Source: a virus. Taken from it: a stretch of DNA of 23,715 nucleotides. The notes below the pieces were generated by a model. It saw nothing but the letters and a program-made list of their open reading frames with translations, had not been told where the DNA came from and made no database searches. Location: positions 1 to 23,715 of the IMG/VR virus record IMGVR_UViG_3300048839_000691; one strand, given 5' to 3'. Positions 6,844 to 13,018 of this stretch are shown here, one piece after another. Positions within the stretch are counted from its first letter, which is position 1. Each line of letters starts with the position of its first letter. Made by a program: the position numbers and the translations under genes.

Positions 6844-7776
6844 ATGACAATCGAAGAGCTGTTTGACCGTTTCCTGCTATCGCGCCGCGCCCAAGGCGTG
6901 AGCGCTGCCACCATTGCCGGCTACCGCACGCAAGTGCTGGCTTTCGCCGCTTGGCACGCGGAGCAGGGTAGACCCGAGCTTACGCCCGACCTTATGGAAG
7001 CCTATGTCGTCTACCTGCGCACCCGGCCGCGCCAGTCGCCACGCCGCGGCCGGCAAACCCTCGCGCCGTCGTCAATCGTCACCGCGTACCGCGCGCTCAA
7101 GGCGTTCTTTGCGTGGTGCGTCAAGCGCCGGCTGTTGGATCATTCGCCAATGGTCGGCGTGACCGTCGCTAAGCCGCCGGCCGTTGAGCCGCGGGTGGCG
7201 CTCAATGCCGAAGTGGCGGCGCTCATTCGCTCGATTCCGGTCGATGACTGGATCGGACTGCGCGACTACCTGATCATCCATGTGATTTACTATTGCGGGT
7301 TGCGGGTGGGTGAGCTGGTCCAACTGACCGAACGGAGTTTCGACCTGTCCGATCCGACCGATCCCACCCTGCGCATCCCCGGCGGCAAAACCGGAGCCGG
7401 CAAAGTGCCGCTCTTGCGCGATGTGGTGGAAGCGTTCTTGGCGTACCAGATACACCGCCCGCGGGTCGATTGCGACCGGCTCTTTGTGGCGGCGTGGGGT
7501 GATTTCAGCCCCAGGACGGCGGGACTCACGGAGAAGGGGGTGCGGTATATGCTGCGACAACGCTGTGAGGCGGCCGGGATTCGCTATCTCAACCCGCACA
7601 GCTTCCGGCATGGCGTGGCCATGCATCTCCTCAACGACCGCCGGGCCGATGCAAGCTTGGTGCAGCGCATCCTACGGCATTCGTCGATTCGGACCACGAC
7701 GGGCTTCTACGCCCGATGGTCGGATGGTGCGTTGGGTGATCAGTTCCGGTCGATTCTGCAAGAGGGTAGTCAGTAG
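6844..7776 (+). CDS. int: Tyrosine recombinase / phage integrase
   Basis: This 310-residue integrase inserts and excises the phage by site-specific strand exchange. Residues 1-100 form the SAM-like core-binding domain (MTIEELFDRFLLSRRAQGVS). The catalytic domain has all expected residues: R154 in YCGLRVGEL, K182 or K187 in GGKTGAGKVPL, H252 and R255 in PHSFRHG, H279 in ILRHSS, and the nucleophile Y289 in TTTGFYARW. It resembles the XerC/D-like group of phage integrases in length. The ATG at 6844 follows GAGGATTGACTT. It stands alone between the divergent promoter region and a non-coding stretch. No defect is seen, so excision should be possible unless the insertion element has damaged other functions. 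Confidence 0.96.
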   Translation: MTIEELFDRFLLSRRAQGVSAATIAGYRTQVLAFAAWHAEQGRPELTPDLMEAYVVYLRTRPRQSPRRGRQTLAPSSIVTAYRALKAFFAWCVKRRLLDHSPMVGVTVAKPPAVEPRVALNAEVAALIRSIPVDDWIGLRDYLIIHVIYYCGLRVGELVQLTERSFDLSDPTDPTLRIPGGKTGAGKVPLLRDVVEAFLAYQIHRPRVDCDRLFVAAWGDFSPRTAGLTEKGVRYMLRQRCEAAGIRYLNPHSFRHGVAMHLLNDRRADASLVQRILRHSSIRTTTGFYARWSDGALGDQFRSILQEGSQ

Positions 7777-7907
7777 GCGGGCGGGGGATGGGGCATTTAC
7801 TATCTATCAGTGCTCTATCAGAACAGATGTATCATTTCCAGATATGTGCGCTGCGTAATGGAGCACTCTTGGCAAGTAAATGTCTGTGTTATACTGAGGG
7901 CTACCAC

Positions 7908-7936
7908 TTGTAGAAAGGCCGGATTACTGGTATAAT
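7908..7936 (+). promoter_or_regulatory. Strong sigma70-type promoter with no protein gene downstream
   Basis: TTGTAG (7908-7913), a 17-bp spacer and TATAAT (7931-7936) with an extended TG at 7928-7929 form a good promoter pointing right. The next genes downstream (8175-8994) face the opposite way, so a transcript from here would be a non-coding or antisense RNA. Confidence 0.65.
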
Positions 7937-7942
7937 CTGCTT

Positions 7943-8157
7943 ACTATAAGTGAAAACTAATGCCTTGCGGCTATTCGGCTGGTAAGGTGCGACATGTGGA
8001 CGGCAGCTCTTCGATCTTGGCGGATACGGGGGAGCTGCCGTTCGGCGTTTCTGGCGCCGAACATGTTAAAAATCGTTTACGGAATATCTAGTATACTCCA
8101 CTTACGCACTTCGGTAAACTGGCCTACTATGCAGGTTTTGCCTGCGGACGGTTTTTT
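7943..8157 (+). ncRNA. Candidate structured non-coding RNA
   Basis: Downstream of the promoter at 7908-7936 lie several perfect or near-perfect stems: a 9-bp stem (8001-8009 with 8032-8040), an 8-bp stem (8040-8047 with 8055-8062) and an enclosing ACATGT/ACATGT pair (7992-7997 with 8061-8066) that together can form a three-way junction. They are followed by GTTTAC/GTAAAC (8075-8080 with 8114-8119) enclosing an imperfect 7-bp hairpin, then GCAGG/CCTGC (8131-8145) and a T6 run at 8152-8157. The 5' and 3' ends are inferred from the promoter and T-run. It matches no RNA family I recognise. Reading frames here are short and unconvincing. The same repeats could instead serve the integrase as an attachment region. 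Confidence 0.5.
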
Positions 8158-8174
8158 AAGCTTGCGGTTGGCTG

Positions 8175-8774
8175 TCAATTGCGATTGGGTTCGTAGTGCA
8201 AGAGGTCTGCCTTGAGTGGTTGGTAGAGGTAATGCGTCGATACCCATCTCTCTTTGTAGGTGCCATTGATTAGCCCGCCGATGAGGACTCGGCCGTATGG
8301 TCCTGTCTCGATGATGCGAGACGGTGTTACCGTATCGATTCTATACCCATTGGCATATACCTTTTGCGCTTGAAAGACTGTATCGCCTGGACTCACCAAC
8401 TTCACAGGTGCCATCCCCTTCGGTGCTGATGTGGCGTGGTTGCAATATGCTGGTGCTTTTTTGTCGTTTAGTAGACCAGGGTTGGCGGAGCGCGCCTTGA
8501 TGATCCAGTTGGATTCCGCCAACGTGGCGTCGACGGCTTTGCATGAGTCGAGCACGGAGACGGCGACAGGTTCACCGTTGTCTACTTGGTTCAGTATCCA
8601 AGCTGAGACCGGCCTGATGTCGTATCCCATTCTTCGCGCCAGGAGGGCATCGCTAATGTGTTGCTTCCTCCTCCTCTCGGGGTTGACGCTGCACCCCACA
8701 TACATCACGGTATCATCGCGGTCGGTGTGCAGTCCGTAAACGTAGACCGTCCGATCTGGATCAACTCTCGCCAC
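8175..8774 (-). CDS. GIY-YIG family nuclease-like protein
   Basis: This is a 199-residue protein with a GIY-YIG fold at its N-terminus. The two-strand signature VYVYGL...MYVGCS (Y11, Y13, Y25-V-G27) is followed by NPERRRKQH with the catalytic-type arginine, E87 in LAESNWI as the metal ligand, and N103 in GLLNDKK. Residues 115-199 form an additional part rich in strands (PGDTVFQAQKVYANGYRID, RWVSTHYLYQPL) that I do not recognise. Phage proteins of this class act as small endonucleases, either homing or host-directed; the target is unknown. It is separated from the repressor gene upstream by about 10 bp, so the two probably form one lysogenic transcript, which would make it expressed in the prophage state (inference). 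Confidence 0.72.
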   Translation of the reverse strand: MARVDPDRTVYVYGLHTDRDDTVMYVGCSVNPERRRKQHISDALLARRMGYDIRPVSAWILNQVDNGEPVAVSVLDSCKAVDATLAESNWIIKARSANPGLLNDKKAPAYCNHATSAPKGMAPVKLVSPGDTVFQAQKVYANGYRIDTVTPSRIIETGPYGRVLIGGLINGTYKERWVSTHYLYQPLKADLLHYEPNRN

Positions 8775-8784
8775 TACCCCCTCC

Positions 8785-8994
8785 TTAGTTTACAAACTCC
8801 GCAATGTCTGAGGACGACACGCCAAGTGCATCCGCTATCGTGCGGATCGTGGTGATCCGCACCGGTTCGCCGCGCAGCGCTCGGCTGGCTGTGTTGGCCG
8901 CAATGCTCAATTGCTTAGCGATCTCCTCCACGGTCATCCACCCGTGTTTTTTCATCAACGCCTCACGCACATCGATAGGATCTTTTAGCTTCAT
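8785..8994 (-). CDS. Cro/CI-type transcriptional regulator
   Basis: This is a compact, single-domain helix-turn-helix protein of 69-70 residues. The segment MTVEEIAKQLSIAANTASRALRGE supplies the two DNA-reading helices, and RITTIRTIADALGVSSSDIAEFV completes the five-helix Cro/C1 fold. There is no dimerisation or peptidase domain, so it is not a LexA-cleavable CI. GTG at 8997 and ATG at 8994 are both possible; AGGAG sits at a good distance from either. It is transcribed leftward from the promoter at 9051-9079 and faces the rightward early promoter, the classical position of a phage repressor. Its operators are probably the repeats at 9096-9156. Confidence 0.85.
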   Translation of the reverse strand: MKLKDPIDVREALMKKHGWMTVEEIAKQLSIAANTASRALRGEPVRITTIRTIADALGVSSSDIAEFVN

Positions 8995-9050
8995 CACCTT
9001 TATCTCCTAACGCTAGCAGTTACGAATAGTTGCGTTCTTCTTGCGTACAA

Positions 9051-9079
9051 ATGGTAGCACCTTCGCAATTCGTTGTCAA
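9051..9079 (-). promoter_or_regulatory. Repressor promoter
   Basis: On the minus strand TTGACA (9079-9074) and TACCAT (9056-9051) are exactly 17 bp apart, about 55 bp upstream of the repressor start. It diverges from the early promoter at 9160-9188. Confidence 0.75.
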
Positions 9080-9095
9080 GTAGCAATATTTACTG

Positions 9096-9128
9096 ATACG
9101 TCAAACGATGTAGATATACGTCAAATGA
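9096..9128. promoter_or_regulatory. Repeated operator candidates
   Basis: Two copies of ATACGTCAAAYGA occur at 9096-9108 and 9116-9128, exactly 20 bp apart (about two helical turns), between the divergent promoters. The position and phasing fit repressor binding sites; which protein binds them is inferred. Confidence 0.55.
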
Positions 9129-9136
9129 CTAAAAAA

Positions 9137-9156
9137 TGCGAGAAAGTGCGAGAAAG
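9137..9156. repeat. Tandem 10-bp repeat next to the early promoter
   Basis: TGCGAGAAAG is present twice in tandem (9137-9146 and 9147-9156), ending three bases before the -35 box of the rightward promoter. It could be a second operator class or an activator site. Confidence 0.5.
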
Positions 9157-9159
9157 TGC

Positions 9160-9188
9160 TTGACGGTGCGGGTGAAACGTGCTACAAT
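9160..9188 (+). promoter_or_regulatory. Early rightward promoter (PR-like)
   Basis: TTGACG (9160-9165), a 17-bp spacer and TACAAT (9183-9188) give a near-consensus promoter about 60 bp before the first early gene. It lies beside both repeat sets and is the likely target of the repressor. Confidence 0.78.
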
Positions 9189-9247
9189 ATGGGCACAGCA
9201 GTACACGACCAGCCGCCCCAACCGGGGCCATTCACAGGAGCACAGAC

Positions 9248-9430
9248 ATGAACGAGCAGACCCAACCCCGCACCCCCGCCCGCGAATCTGACGGCCGCTT
9301 TGCCCTCGAGCTACGCACCAACAAGGCGGTGCAACGCCAGATGCGCCGGGACGCCGAACGGGAAGCCCGCCGCCGACAGGTGATCGAGGAAAACGGTGGG
9401 GATGAAGACGCCTGGATGTTGTGGGCGTAG
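9248..9430 (+). CDS. Small highly charged early protein
   Basis: This is a 60-residue protein from the first gene of the rightward early operon. ATG follows CAGGAGCACAGAC. It is strongly charged: residues 30-48 (RQMRRDAEREARRRQVIEE) are mostly arginine and glutamate and should form a single amphipathic or coiled-coil helix. The C-terminus is acidic and ends DAWMLWA. The position corresponds to Cro or an early regulator in other phages, but there is no visible HTH. The function is unknown. Confidence 0.65.
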   Translation: MNEQTQPRTPARESDGRFALELRTNKAVQRQMRRDAEREARRRQVIEENGGDEDAWMLWA

Positions 9431-9437
9431 CAGTGAC

Positions 9438-9455
9438 GGGGCGGGCAACCGCCCC
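9438..9455. terminator. GC-rich hairpin after the first early gene
   Basis: GGGGCGG (9438-9444), loop GCAA and CCGCCCC (9449-9455) form a 7-bp GNRA-capped stem 8 bases after the stop codon. There is no following T-run, so this is more likely an attenuator, pause or RNA-stabilising element than a classical terminator. Confidence 0.4.
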
Positions 9456-9526
9456 CGCTCTAATGGGCCACCAGCGGTATCGGTGACGGTTCCAAGCCCG
9501 TACAACGCAGAGGAGAGCAAGCGAGG

Positions 9527-9634
9527 ATGAGCAGGGAAACCAGAGGGAGAGGCCGTGCGCCTCACGACTCCTCACAGGTCTCTGGGCAGGCCTCGGCGTT
9601 ATGTGCAATTGTAGCGAGAGGAGCGCCATGCTGA
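9527..9634 (+). CDS. Possible 35-residue early peptide
   Basis: ATG at 9527 opens a 35-residue frame (MSRETRGRGRAPHDSSQVSG...) whose TGA overlaps the start of the next small gene. AGAGGAGAG lies about 12 bp upstream, somewhat far. The Arg/Gly-rich N-terminus might bind nucleic acid. It may be only a leader that couples translation into the 9628 gene. No homologue is recognised. Confidence 0.3.
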   Translation: MSRETRGRGRAPHDSSQVSGQASALCAIVARGAPC

Positions 9635-9774
9635 TAACGATAACCGAATATCGAGTGACCGATGTGTTTTGTGGGCTGATCTGGAAGGGGCGGGCGATTG
9701 TGGGCCTGGACCTGGACAGTGACGCCTGGGGGGTGGTCGCCGGCCGTTGGTATGCCGGTTGGACCTGGGCATAA
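9628..9774 (+). CDS. 48-residue hypothetical early protein
   Basis: A 48-residue frame begins at ATG 9628 behind a very good ribosome binding site (GAGAGGAGCGCC). The sequence MLITITEYRVTDVFCGLIWKGRAI... and then WGVVAGRWYAGWTWA is rich in Trp, Gly and alternating hydrophobics, suggesting a small beta-rich or membrane-associated protein. It is below the length at which genes are usually called. The strong RBS and position in the operon argue that it is real. The function is unknown. Confidence 0.5.
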   Translation: MLITITEYRVTDVFCGLIWKGRAIVGLDLDSDAWGVVAGRWYAGWTWA

Positions 9775-9854
9775 AAAGAGCCGACAGGGTGCAGTGAACA
9801 CCCAGCCGGCCAAGCGCAATCCGTCCTCTTTCCAAAAGAAAGGATGCTGTACGC

Positions 9855-10337
9855 ATGAGTTTAATTCAGAAGTATTTGGCTGTCAACCCCCGTCGGCTAA
9901 ATCCGTTCAACCGGCCACATCACGACTTCGAGCCCAGTGGCGACGCCGCTGCCGATGCTGACTACCTGGCGTTGGTTGCGGCTGGCGAGCTGGCCCGCTA
10001 CTACGTGACGCTGGCTGAGCAGCACCAACGGGCCGGCCACTACCGAGTGATCGCGGTGGATGGCTACAACAACAATGTGTTGCTGTCGCAGCCGGTTCCC
10101 GTGCGCCGCACGCCCGCCGATCACGTTGACGAGCCGCTGTTGGCCGCCGTTGCCGCCGCCGTGGCCGCCGCCGCCGCGCACGATCTGCCGTTTCAGCCTG
10201 AACTGGCGCGTGTCTTCTCCCGCCGTGGCCATGAGCACGCCACACTGTTACAGCGCTACGCTGACGGCGCTGACGGTGGCGTTGAACGACTGCCCCGCAA
10301 CGGCGGCTGGGATCGTGCGGAGGTGGCCCGTGGCTAA
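9855..10337 (+). CDS. Hypothetical early protein, alanine-rich
   Basis: This is a 160-residue protein starting at ATG 9855 with AAAGGATG upstream. Residues 1-30 are basic and Asn/Pro-rich (NPRRLNPFNRPHHDF), followed by helical stretches (ADYLALVAAGELARYYVTLAEQH) and a long alanine tract near 97-110. A beta segment (YRVIAVDGYNNNVLLSQPVPVRR) lies between them. No known domain is recognised. Its stop overlaps the next gene by 8 bp, and the two are probably translated together. Confidence 0.7.
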   Translation: MSLIQKYLAVNPRRLNPFNRPHHDFEPSGDAAADADYLALVAAGELARYYVTLAEQHQRAGHYRVIAVDGYNNNVLLSQPVPVRRTPADHVDEPLLAAVAAAVAAAAAHDLPFQPELARVFSRRGHEHATLLQRYADGADGGVERLPRNGGWDRAEVARG

Positions 10338-10533
10338 CCGCAACTATGAGACCACCTACGAGAGCGTGCTGGCCGAAATCCTTGCCGGCCGCGAGCTGAC
10401 CGCCGCCGAACTCGAAGCGGCGCAAAGCGGTAGCACTGCCTACGGCCGGGAGCTGCGTGAGTTACACGAAGCCACGCAACGTGCGGACACGAGCAAGCCG
10501 GGCTGGGTGAGCCGCCTGCTGGGGGGTGGCTGA
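10330..10533 (+). CDS. Small hypothetical protein, coupled to its neighbours
   Basis: This is a 67-residue protein from GTG 10330, chosen because GGAGGT lies 5-6 bp upstream and because it places the gene in the ordinary overlapping series; the longer frame upstream is a shadow of the previous gene. It looks entirely helical (NYETTYESVLAEILAGRELTAAELEAAQSG) and ends in a glycine-rich tail with WVSRLLGGG. The stop overlaps the next start as TGATG. The function is unknown. Confidence 0.65.
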   Translation: MANRNYETTYESVLAEILAGRELTAAELEAAQSGSTAYGRELRELHEATQRADTSKPGWVSRLLGGG

Positions 10534-10796
10534 TGACGACTGCTCTCTTCCCCTGGGAAGATGCCCAGCACGCCGCCGCCGAAGTCATCGCCGCCGAACT
10601 CGAGTCGGATGCCGAGTACGACGCCTGGCTGACCGCCATCAACGAGGCTTGGCTGGATGACGCCCTCGCCGACATCGACTTCGATTCCGTCGAGCCAGAT
10701 TACATCCCGTTCCAGTCCGTGCCCGACAGTTGGGCAACCGGCAACCTGACCGACGAGCCTGGCTACGCCGAAAGCGTAGCGCCGTACCTGTACTGA
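10533..10796 (+). CDS. Small acidic hypothetical protein
   Basis: This 87-residue, strongly acidic protein starts in a TGATG overlap with the previous gene. It is rich in Asp, Glu, Ala and Trp (AAEVIAAELESDAEYDAWLTAINEAWLDDALADIDFD) with no basic patches. Such small acidic phage proteins are often DNA mimics or inhibitors of host DNA-binding enzymes; that is speculation from charge alone. It is the last gene before the palindromic parS site, which begins 2 bp after its stop codon. Confidence 0.68.
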   Translation: MTTALFPWEDAQHAAAEVIAAELESDAEYDAWLTAINEAWLDDALADIDFDSVEPDYIPFQSVPDSWATGNLTDEPGYAESVAPYLY

Positions 10797-10797
10797 G

Positions 10798-10835
10798 CGT
10801 AGAACGCGTGTTTCACGTGAAACACGCGTTCTACG
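10798..10835. promoter_or_regulatory. parS centromere site 2 within a 38-bp perfect palindrome
   Basis: The core TGTTTCACGTGAAACA (10809-10824) is an exact parS consensus, and the symmetry continues without mismatch to 10798 and 10835, adding CGTAGAACGCG and its complement. The site fills the gap after the acidic-protein gene. As RNA it would form a very stable hairpin, so it might also affect transcription, but there is no T-run immediately after it. Confidence 0.88.
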
Positions 10836-10885
10836 GAAACCAACTACTAATTTTTCAATTTTTGACACGAAAGGTAAGTGACCCC

Positions 10886-11116
10886 ATGATGACCGCCATT
10901 TCCTACCGCACGCCCGCCGCCGCCTTCGAGCTGCTGCCCTTGCTCCGCACGCTGCTGCTGTGCGTGCTCCTCGTCGCCGCCCTACCGGTGACGGTCCTGC
11001 TGTTCAATGCTGTTTGGCCGCTGGTGTTGCTGGCTTTGCCCGCCGTGGGCAAGCTGCTGGTGGGCGGCGCGTTGGTGTATGCGTATGCGTTTGTATTCAA
11101 GCCGAAGGGAGCGTAA
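10886..11116 (+). CDS. Small membrane protein
   Basis: This is a 76-residue protein with two hydrophobic segments, about residues 17-47 (LLPLLRTLLLCVLLVAALP and onward) and 46-68 (LVLLALPAVGKLLVGGALVYAYAF), and a short basic C-terminus (KPKGA). It should lie in the inner membrane, perhaps as a hairpin. ATG at 10886 has AAGG upstream at the edge of the useful distance. It sits between parS 2 and the annealing-protein gene. Superinfection exclusion or host-membrane modulation is possible but not shown. Confidence 0.65.
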   Translation: MMTAISYRTPAAAFELLPLLRTLLLCVLLVAALPVTVLLFNAVWPLVLLALPAVGKLLVGGALVYAYAFVFKPKGA

Positions 11117-11120
11117 GCTG

Positions 11121-11621
11121 ATGAGTGAGCACATTTTGCAGCAGTTGGCGCGGCCGTTCGCACCGGAGCACATCACTTGGAAGCCGGGCGCAACCACGAA
11201 GGACAAGGCCAAATGTCTGGCGATGCCCTACGCTGACCTCCGCGCGTATCAGAATCGCCTCGACGAGATTTGTGGGTTGGGCTGGTCAGTCTCGTACCTG
11301 CCCTGGGGTGACCGGATTATCTGCCACCTGACCATCAACGGCGTCACCCGGTCATCGACCGGCGAGAGCGACGCCAGCGACGGCAACGCCGGGACCAGCG
11401 CCGAGGCCCAAAGCTTTAAACGAGCGTGTGCGATGTTCGGGCTAGGCCGCTACCTCTACGAGTTGCCGCCGGTGTGGGTCGAGTTTGACGCCCAGAGCCG
11501 GGCCATTGCCGGGGCGGGGCAGAAGCAGTTGGACTCACGCTACACCGCGTGGTACGGCCGCATGGTGGCCAAGCTCGGGGAACCGAAGCCGGCCAACCCC
11601 ACGATGGATAGCGACGCATGA
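11121..11621 (+). CDS. Rad52/Rad22-family single-strand annealing protein
   Basis: This 166-residue protein has the hallmarks of phage Rad52-type annealing proteins, which coat single strands and anneal complementary DNA in recombination-dependent replication. Visible motifs are ITWKPGATTKDKAKCLAMPYADLRAYQNRLDEICGLGWS (18-56), the strand IICHLTINGVTRSSTGES (66-83), and the conserved helix EAQSFKRACAMFGLGRYLYELP (95-116), in which the KRA...FGLGRYLY signature is diagnostic. The usual long eukaryotic C-terminal tail is absent, as in phage forms. The start at ATG 11121 is chosen because the upstream extension overlaps the membrane protein gene. It is coupled to the next gene by an ATGA overlap. 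Confidence 0.85.
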   Translation: MSEHILQQLARPFAPEHITWKPGATTKDKAKCLAMPYADLRAYQNRLDEICGLGWSVSYLPWGDRIICHLTINGVTRSSTGESDASDGNAGTSAEAQSFKRACAMFGLGRYLYELPPVWVEFDAQSRAIAGAGQKQLDSRYTAWYGRMVAKLGEPKPANPTMDSDA

Positions 11622-11836
11622 CCCGCTTTCGCCTGCGCGACCAGGCCGCCATCGAGGCGGCCTTACTCGCGGCCATCGACGAGTTGACCGCGGCCGACCC
11701 CGCCAACGCCGAACGGGTGAGCTGGTGGGGCGGCCAAGTCGTCGCCTACCTCGTGGTGCTCGGGGCAGAGCGAGGCGCGGCGATCGAGCAGATGTATCGA
11801 TTGTGGAGCGATGGGCGGCCGGATGGCGAGGATTAG
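11618..11836 (+). CDS. Small hypothetical protein after the annealing protein
   Basis: This 72-residue protein starts in an ATGA overlap with the Rad52-like gene. It appears mostly helical (DQAAIEAALLAAIDELTAADPANAERVSWWGGQVVAYLVVLGAERGAAIEQMYRLW) with an acidic end. No family is recognised. It is the last gene of the early operon and is followed by a rho-independent terminator about 50 bp on. An accessory role for recombination is suggested only by position. Confidence 0.65.
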   Translation: MTRFRLRDQAAIEAALLAAIDELTAADPANAERVSWWGGQVVAYLVVLGAERGAAIEQMYRLWSDGRPDGED

Positions 11837-11887
11837 AACGAATTTTCTGAATAGGCTTGACGCTGGAGTGTATAACGGTGTAGGATT

Positions 11888-11921
11888 GTAGCACGGATGT
11901 TGGCGCATCCGTGCTACTTTT
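11888..11921 (+). terminator. Rho-independent terminator of the early operon
   Basis: Perfect 11-bp arms GTAGCACGGAT (11888-11898) and ATCCGTGCTAC (11907-11917) with an 8-base loop are followed by TTTT. It separates the early operon from the next gene. Confidence 0.85.
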
Positions 11922-11922
11922 G

Positions 11923-12003
11923 TTGACAGAGGGTCAACACTCGCTGTACTACAGTACAAAGAACCCTCTGTCTTGTCAACTCATAAGTTTGAAAACAGAG
12001 GGG
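11923..12003 (+). promoter_or_regulatory. Repeat-rich promoter region of the DGQHR-type gene
   Basis: A TTGACA (11923-11928) and a TACTAC (11947-11952, 18-bp spacer) could form a promoter. It overlaps a 14-bp dyad TGTACT-AC-AGTACA (11945-11958). The 9-mer ACAGAGGGT (11926-11934) recurs inverted as ACCCTCTGT (11963-11971), and ACAGAGGG appears again at the ribosome binding site of the next gene (about 11995-12002). GTTGAC/GTCAAC and TTGTCAAC repeats also occur. This suggests a controlled, possibly self-regulated, gene. Confidence 0.5.
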
Positions 12004-12008
12004 GTTTT

Positions 12009-12989
12009 ATGGCAAAAATATCGCACACGGTGCAAGCAATCGATGCAAAACAGGCTGCACTTTGGCTGGAGCTTAAATACAAGCACCAGCGAGCAATAAA
12101 CCCATACACACTACAGCTACTGGTCAACGCCATGGCCGATGGAACGTTTTCACCGGTCAATTCAATCATGTTTTCGGTTCTCAATGGGCGATCGAGTCTA
12201 ATCAACGGCCAACATACACTTACGGCCATCGTAAGAAGCGGAAAGCCGCAAACGATGCCGGTTGTGTTTTACGAGGTGGAGGACGGGGAAGAGGAGGCAA
12301 TGCTCTATTTTCGGATAGACAGACAGCGCAGGCGTAATTTCGCTGACAGTATTCGTTCGACGGCGATCTGTGATGAATTACGAATAACTCCTACTCAGGC
12401 GAAGGAGACCGCCGGCGCCCTGCGGTTTGCCAAAGGCAACTTTGGGGTCAAGCGGAGTTATGGAATGTTGGTGTCTGACGACGAAATGCTGCAATGGATC
12501 AAGGAATGGGCATGGGAGATTAAAGCGATCCACGCTTGCATTACGCCATGTGGCTCTTACGAGCGCCGTCTGGTGCTATCTGTACCTGTTTATTCTGTCG
12601 CTCTTATCACCATGCGGTACCAACCCGATAAGGCGCGCGAGTTCTGGCGTCAAGTGGCGCAAGGTGATGGACTCGAACGGGGCGATCCGCGCAAGACACT
12701 CAGGGAGTGGCTAATGTCCCTGAAGGGGCAAACTCAGCGCTTTGGCGAAATCCCCAAATACACAATGACGCGGTGCTGTATTGCGGCCTGGAATAACTGG
12801 TTCATCGGGAAAGAAATGAAAATGATGTCAACTAGGGTTAAGCTTGGGCCGGTAAAAATAGCGGGGACGAGCTACAGCGGCAATCAGGCAGACGATTTCT
12901 TGCCGCTCTACCCATCGCCGAACATTGAGCGGGCCAGGCTAGCAGATGGCGCCGACAGATCGTTTTTGGTTCCAAGCAACCCCGACTAA
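12009..12989 (+). CDS. DGQHR/ParB-fold phage protein (moron-like)
   Basis: This is a 326-residue protein. Residues 45-100 carry the motif SSLINGQHTLTAIVRSG followed by MPVVFYEVEDGEEEAMLYFRID, which fits the DGQHR type of ParB/sulfiredoxin-like fold common in phage and mobile-element proteins; the motif here is NGQHT, with Asn and Thr in place of Asp and Arg. The rest is helical and basic, with IPKYTMTRCCIAAWNNWFIGKEMKMMSTRVKLG near 250-290. ATG at 12009 follows CAGAGGGGG; the longer frame starting at 11973 lies in the regulatory repeats. It is set off by a terminator upstream and a new promoter downstream, and has more AT-rich codons than its neighbours, so it was probably acquired separately. 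The function is unknown. Confidence 0.65.
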   Translation: MAKISHTVQAIDAKQAALWLELKYKHQRAINPYTLQLLVNAMADGTFSPVNSIMFSVLNGRSSLINGQHTLTAIVRSGKPQTMPVVFYEVEDGEEEAMLYFRIDRQRRRNFADSIRSTAICDELRITPTQAKETAGALRFAKGNFGVKRSYGMLVSDDEMLQWIKEWAWEIKAIHACITPCGSYERRLVLSVPVYSVALITMRYQPDKAREFWRQVAQGDGLERGDPRKTLREWLMSLKGQTQRFGEIPKYTMTRCCIAAWNNWFIGKEMKMMSTRVKLGPVKIAGTSYSGNQADDFLPLYPSPNIERARLADGADRSFLVPSNPD

Positions 12990-13018
12990 CCCCACCCCGA
13001 ACACGCGTTCTCTCCTAC

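Noticed and set aside
7994-8215. 73-codon rightward frame within the candidate RNA
   Set aside because: No ribosome binding site, the sequence is not protein-like, and it runs through the stem-loops and into the 3' end of the opposing GIY-YIG gene.
9160-9190. GTGAAACGTG near the early promoter as a parS half-site
   Set aside because: Only one arm is present and it lies in the promoter spacer; there is no palindrome.
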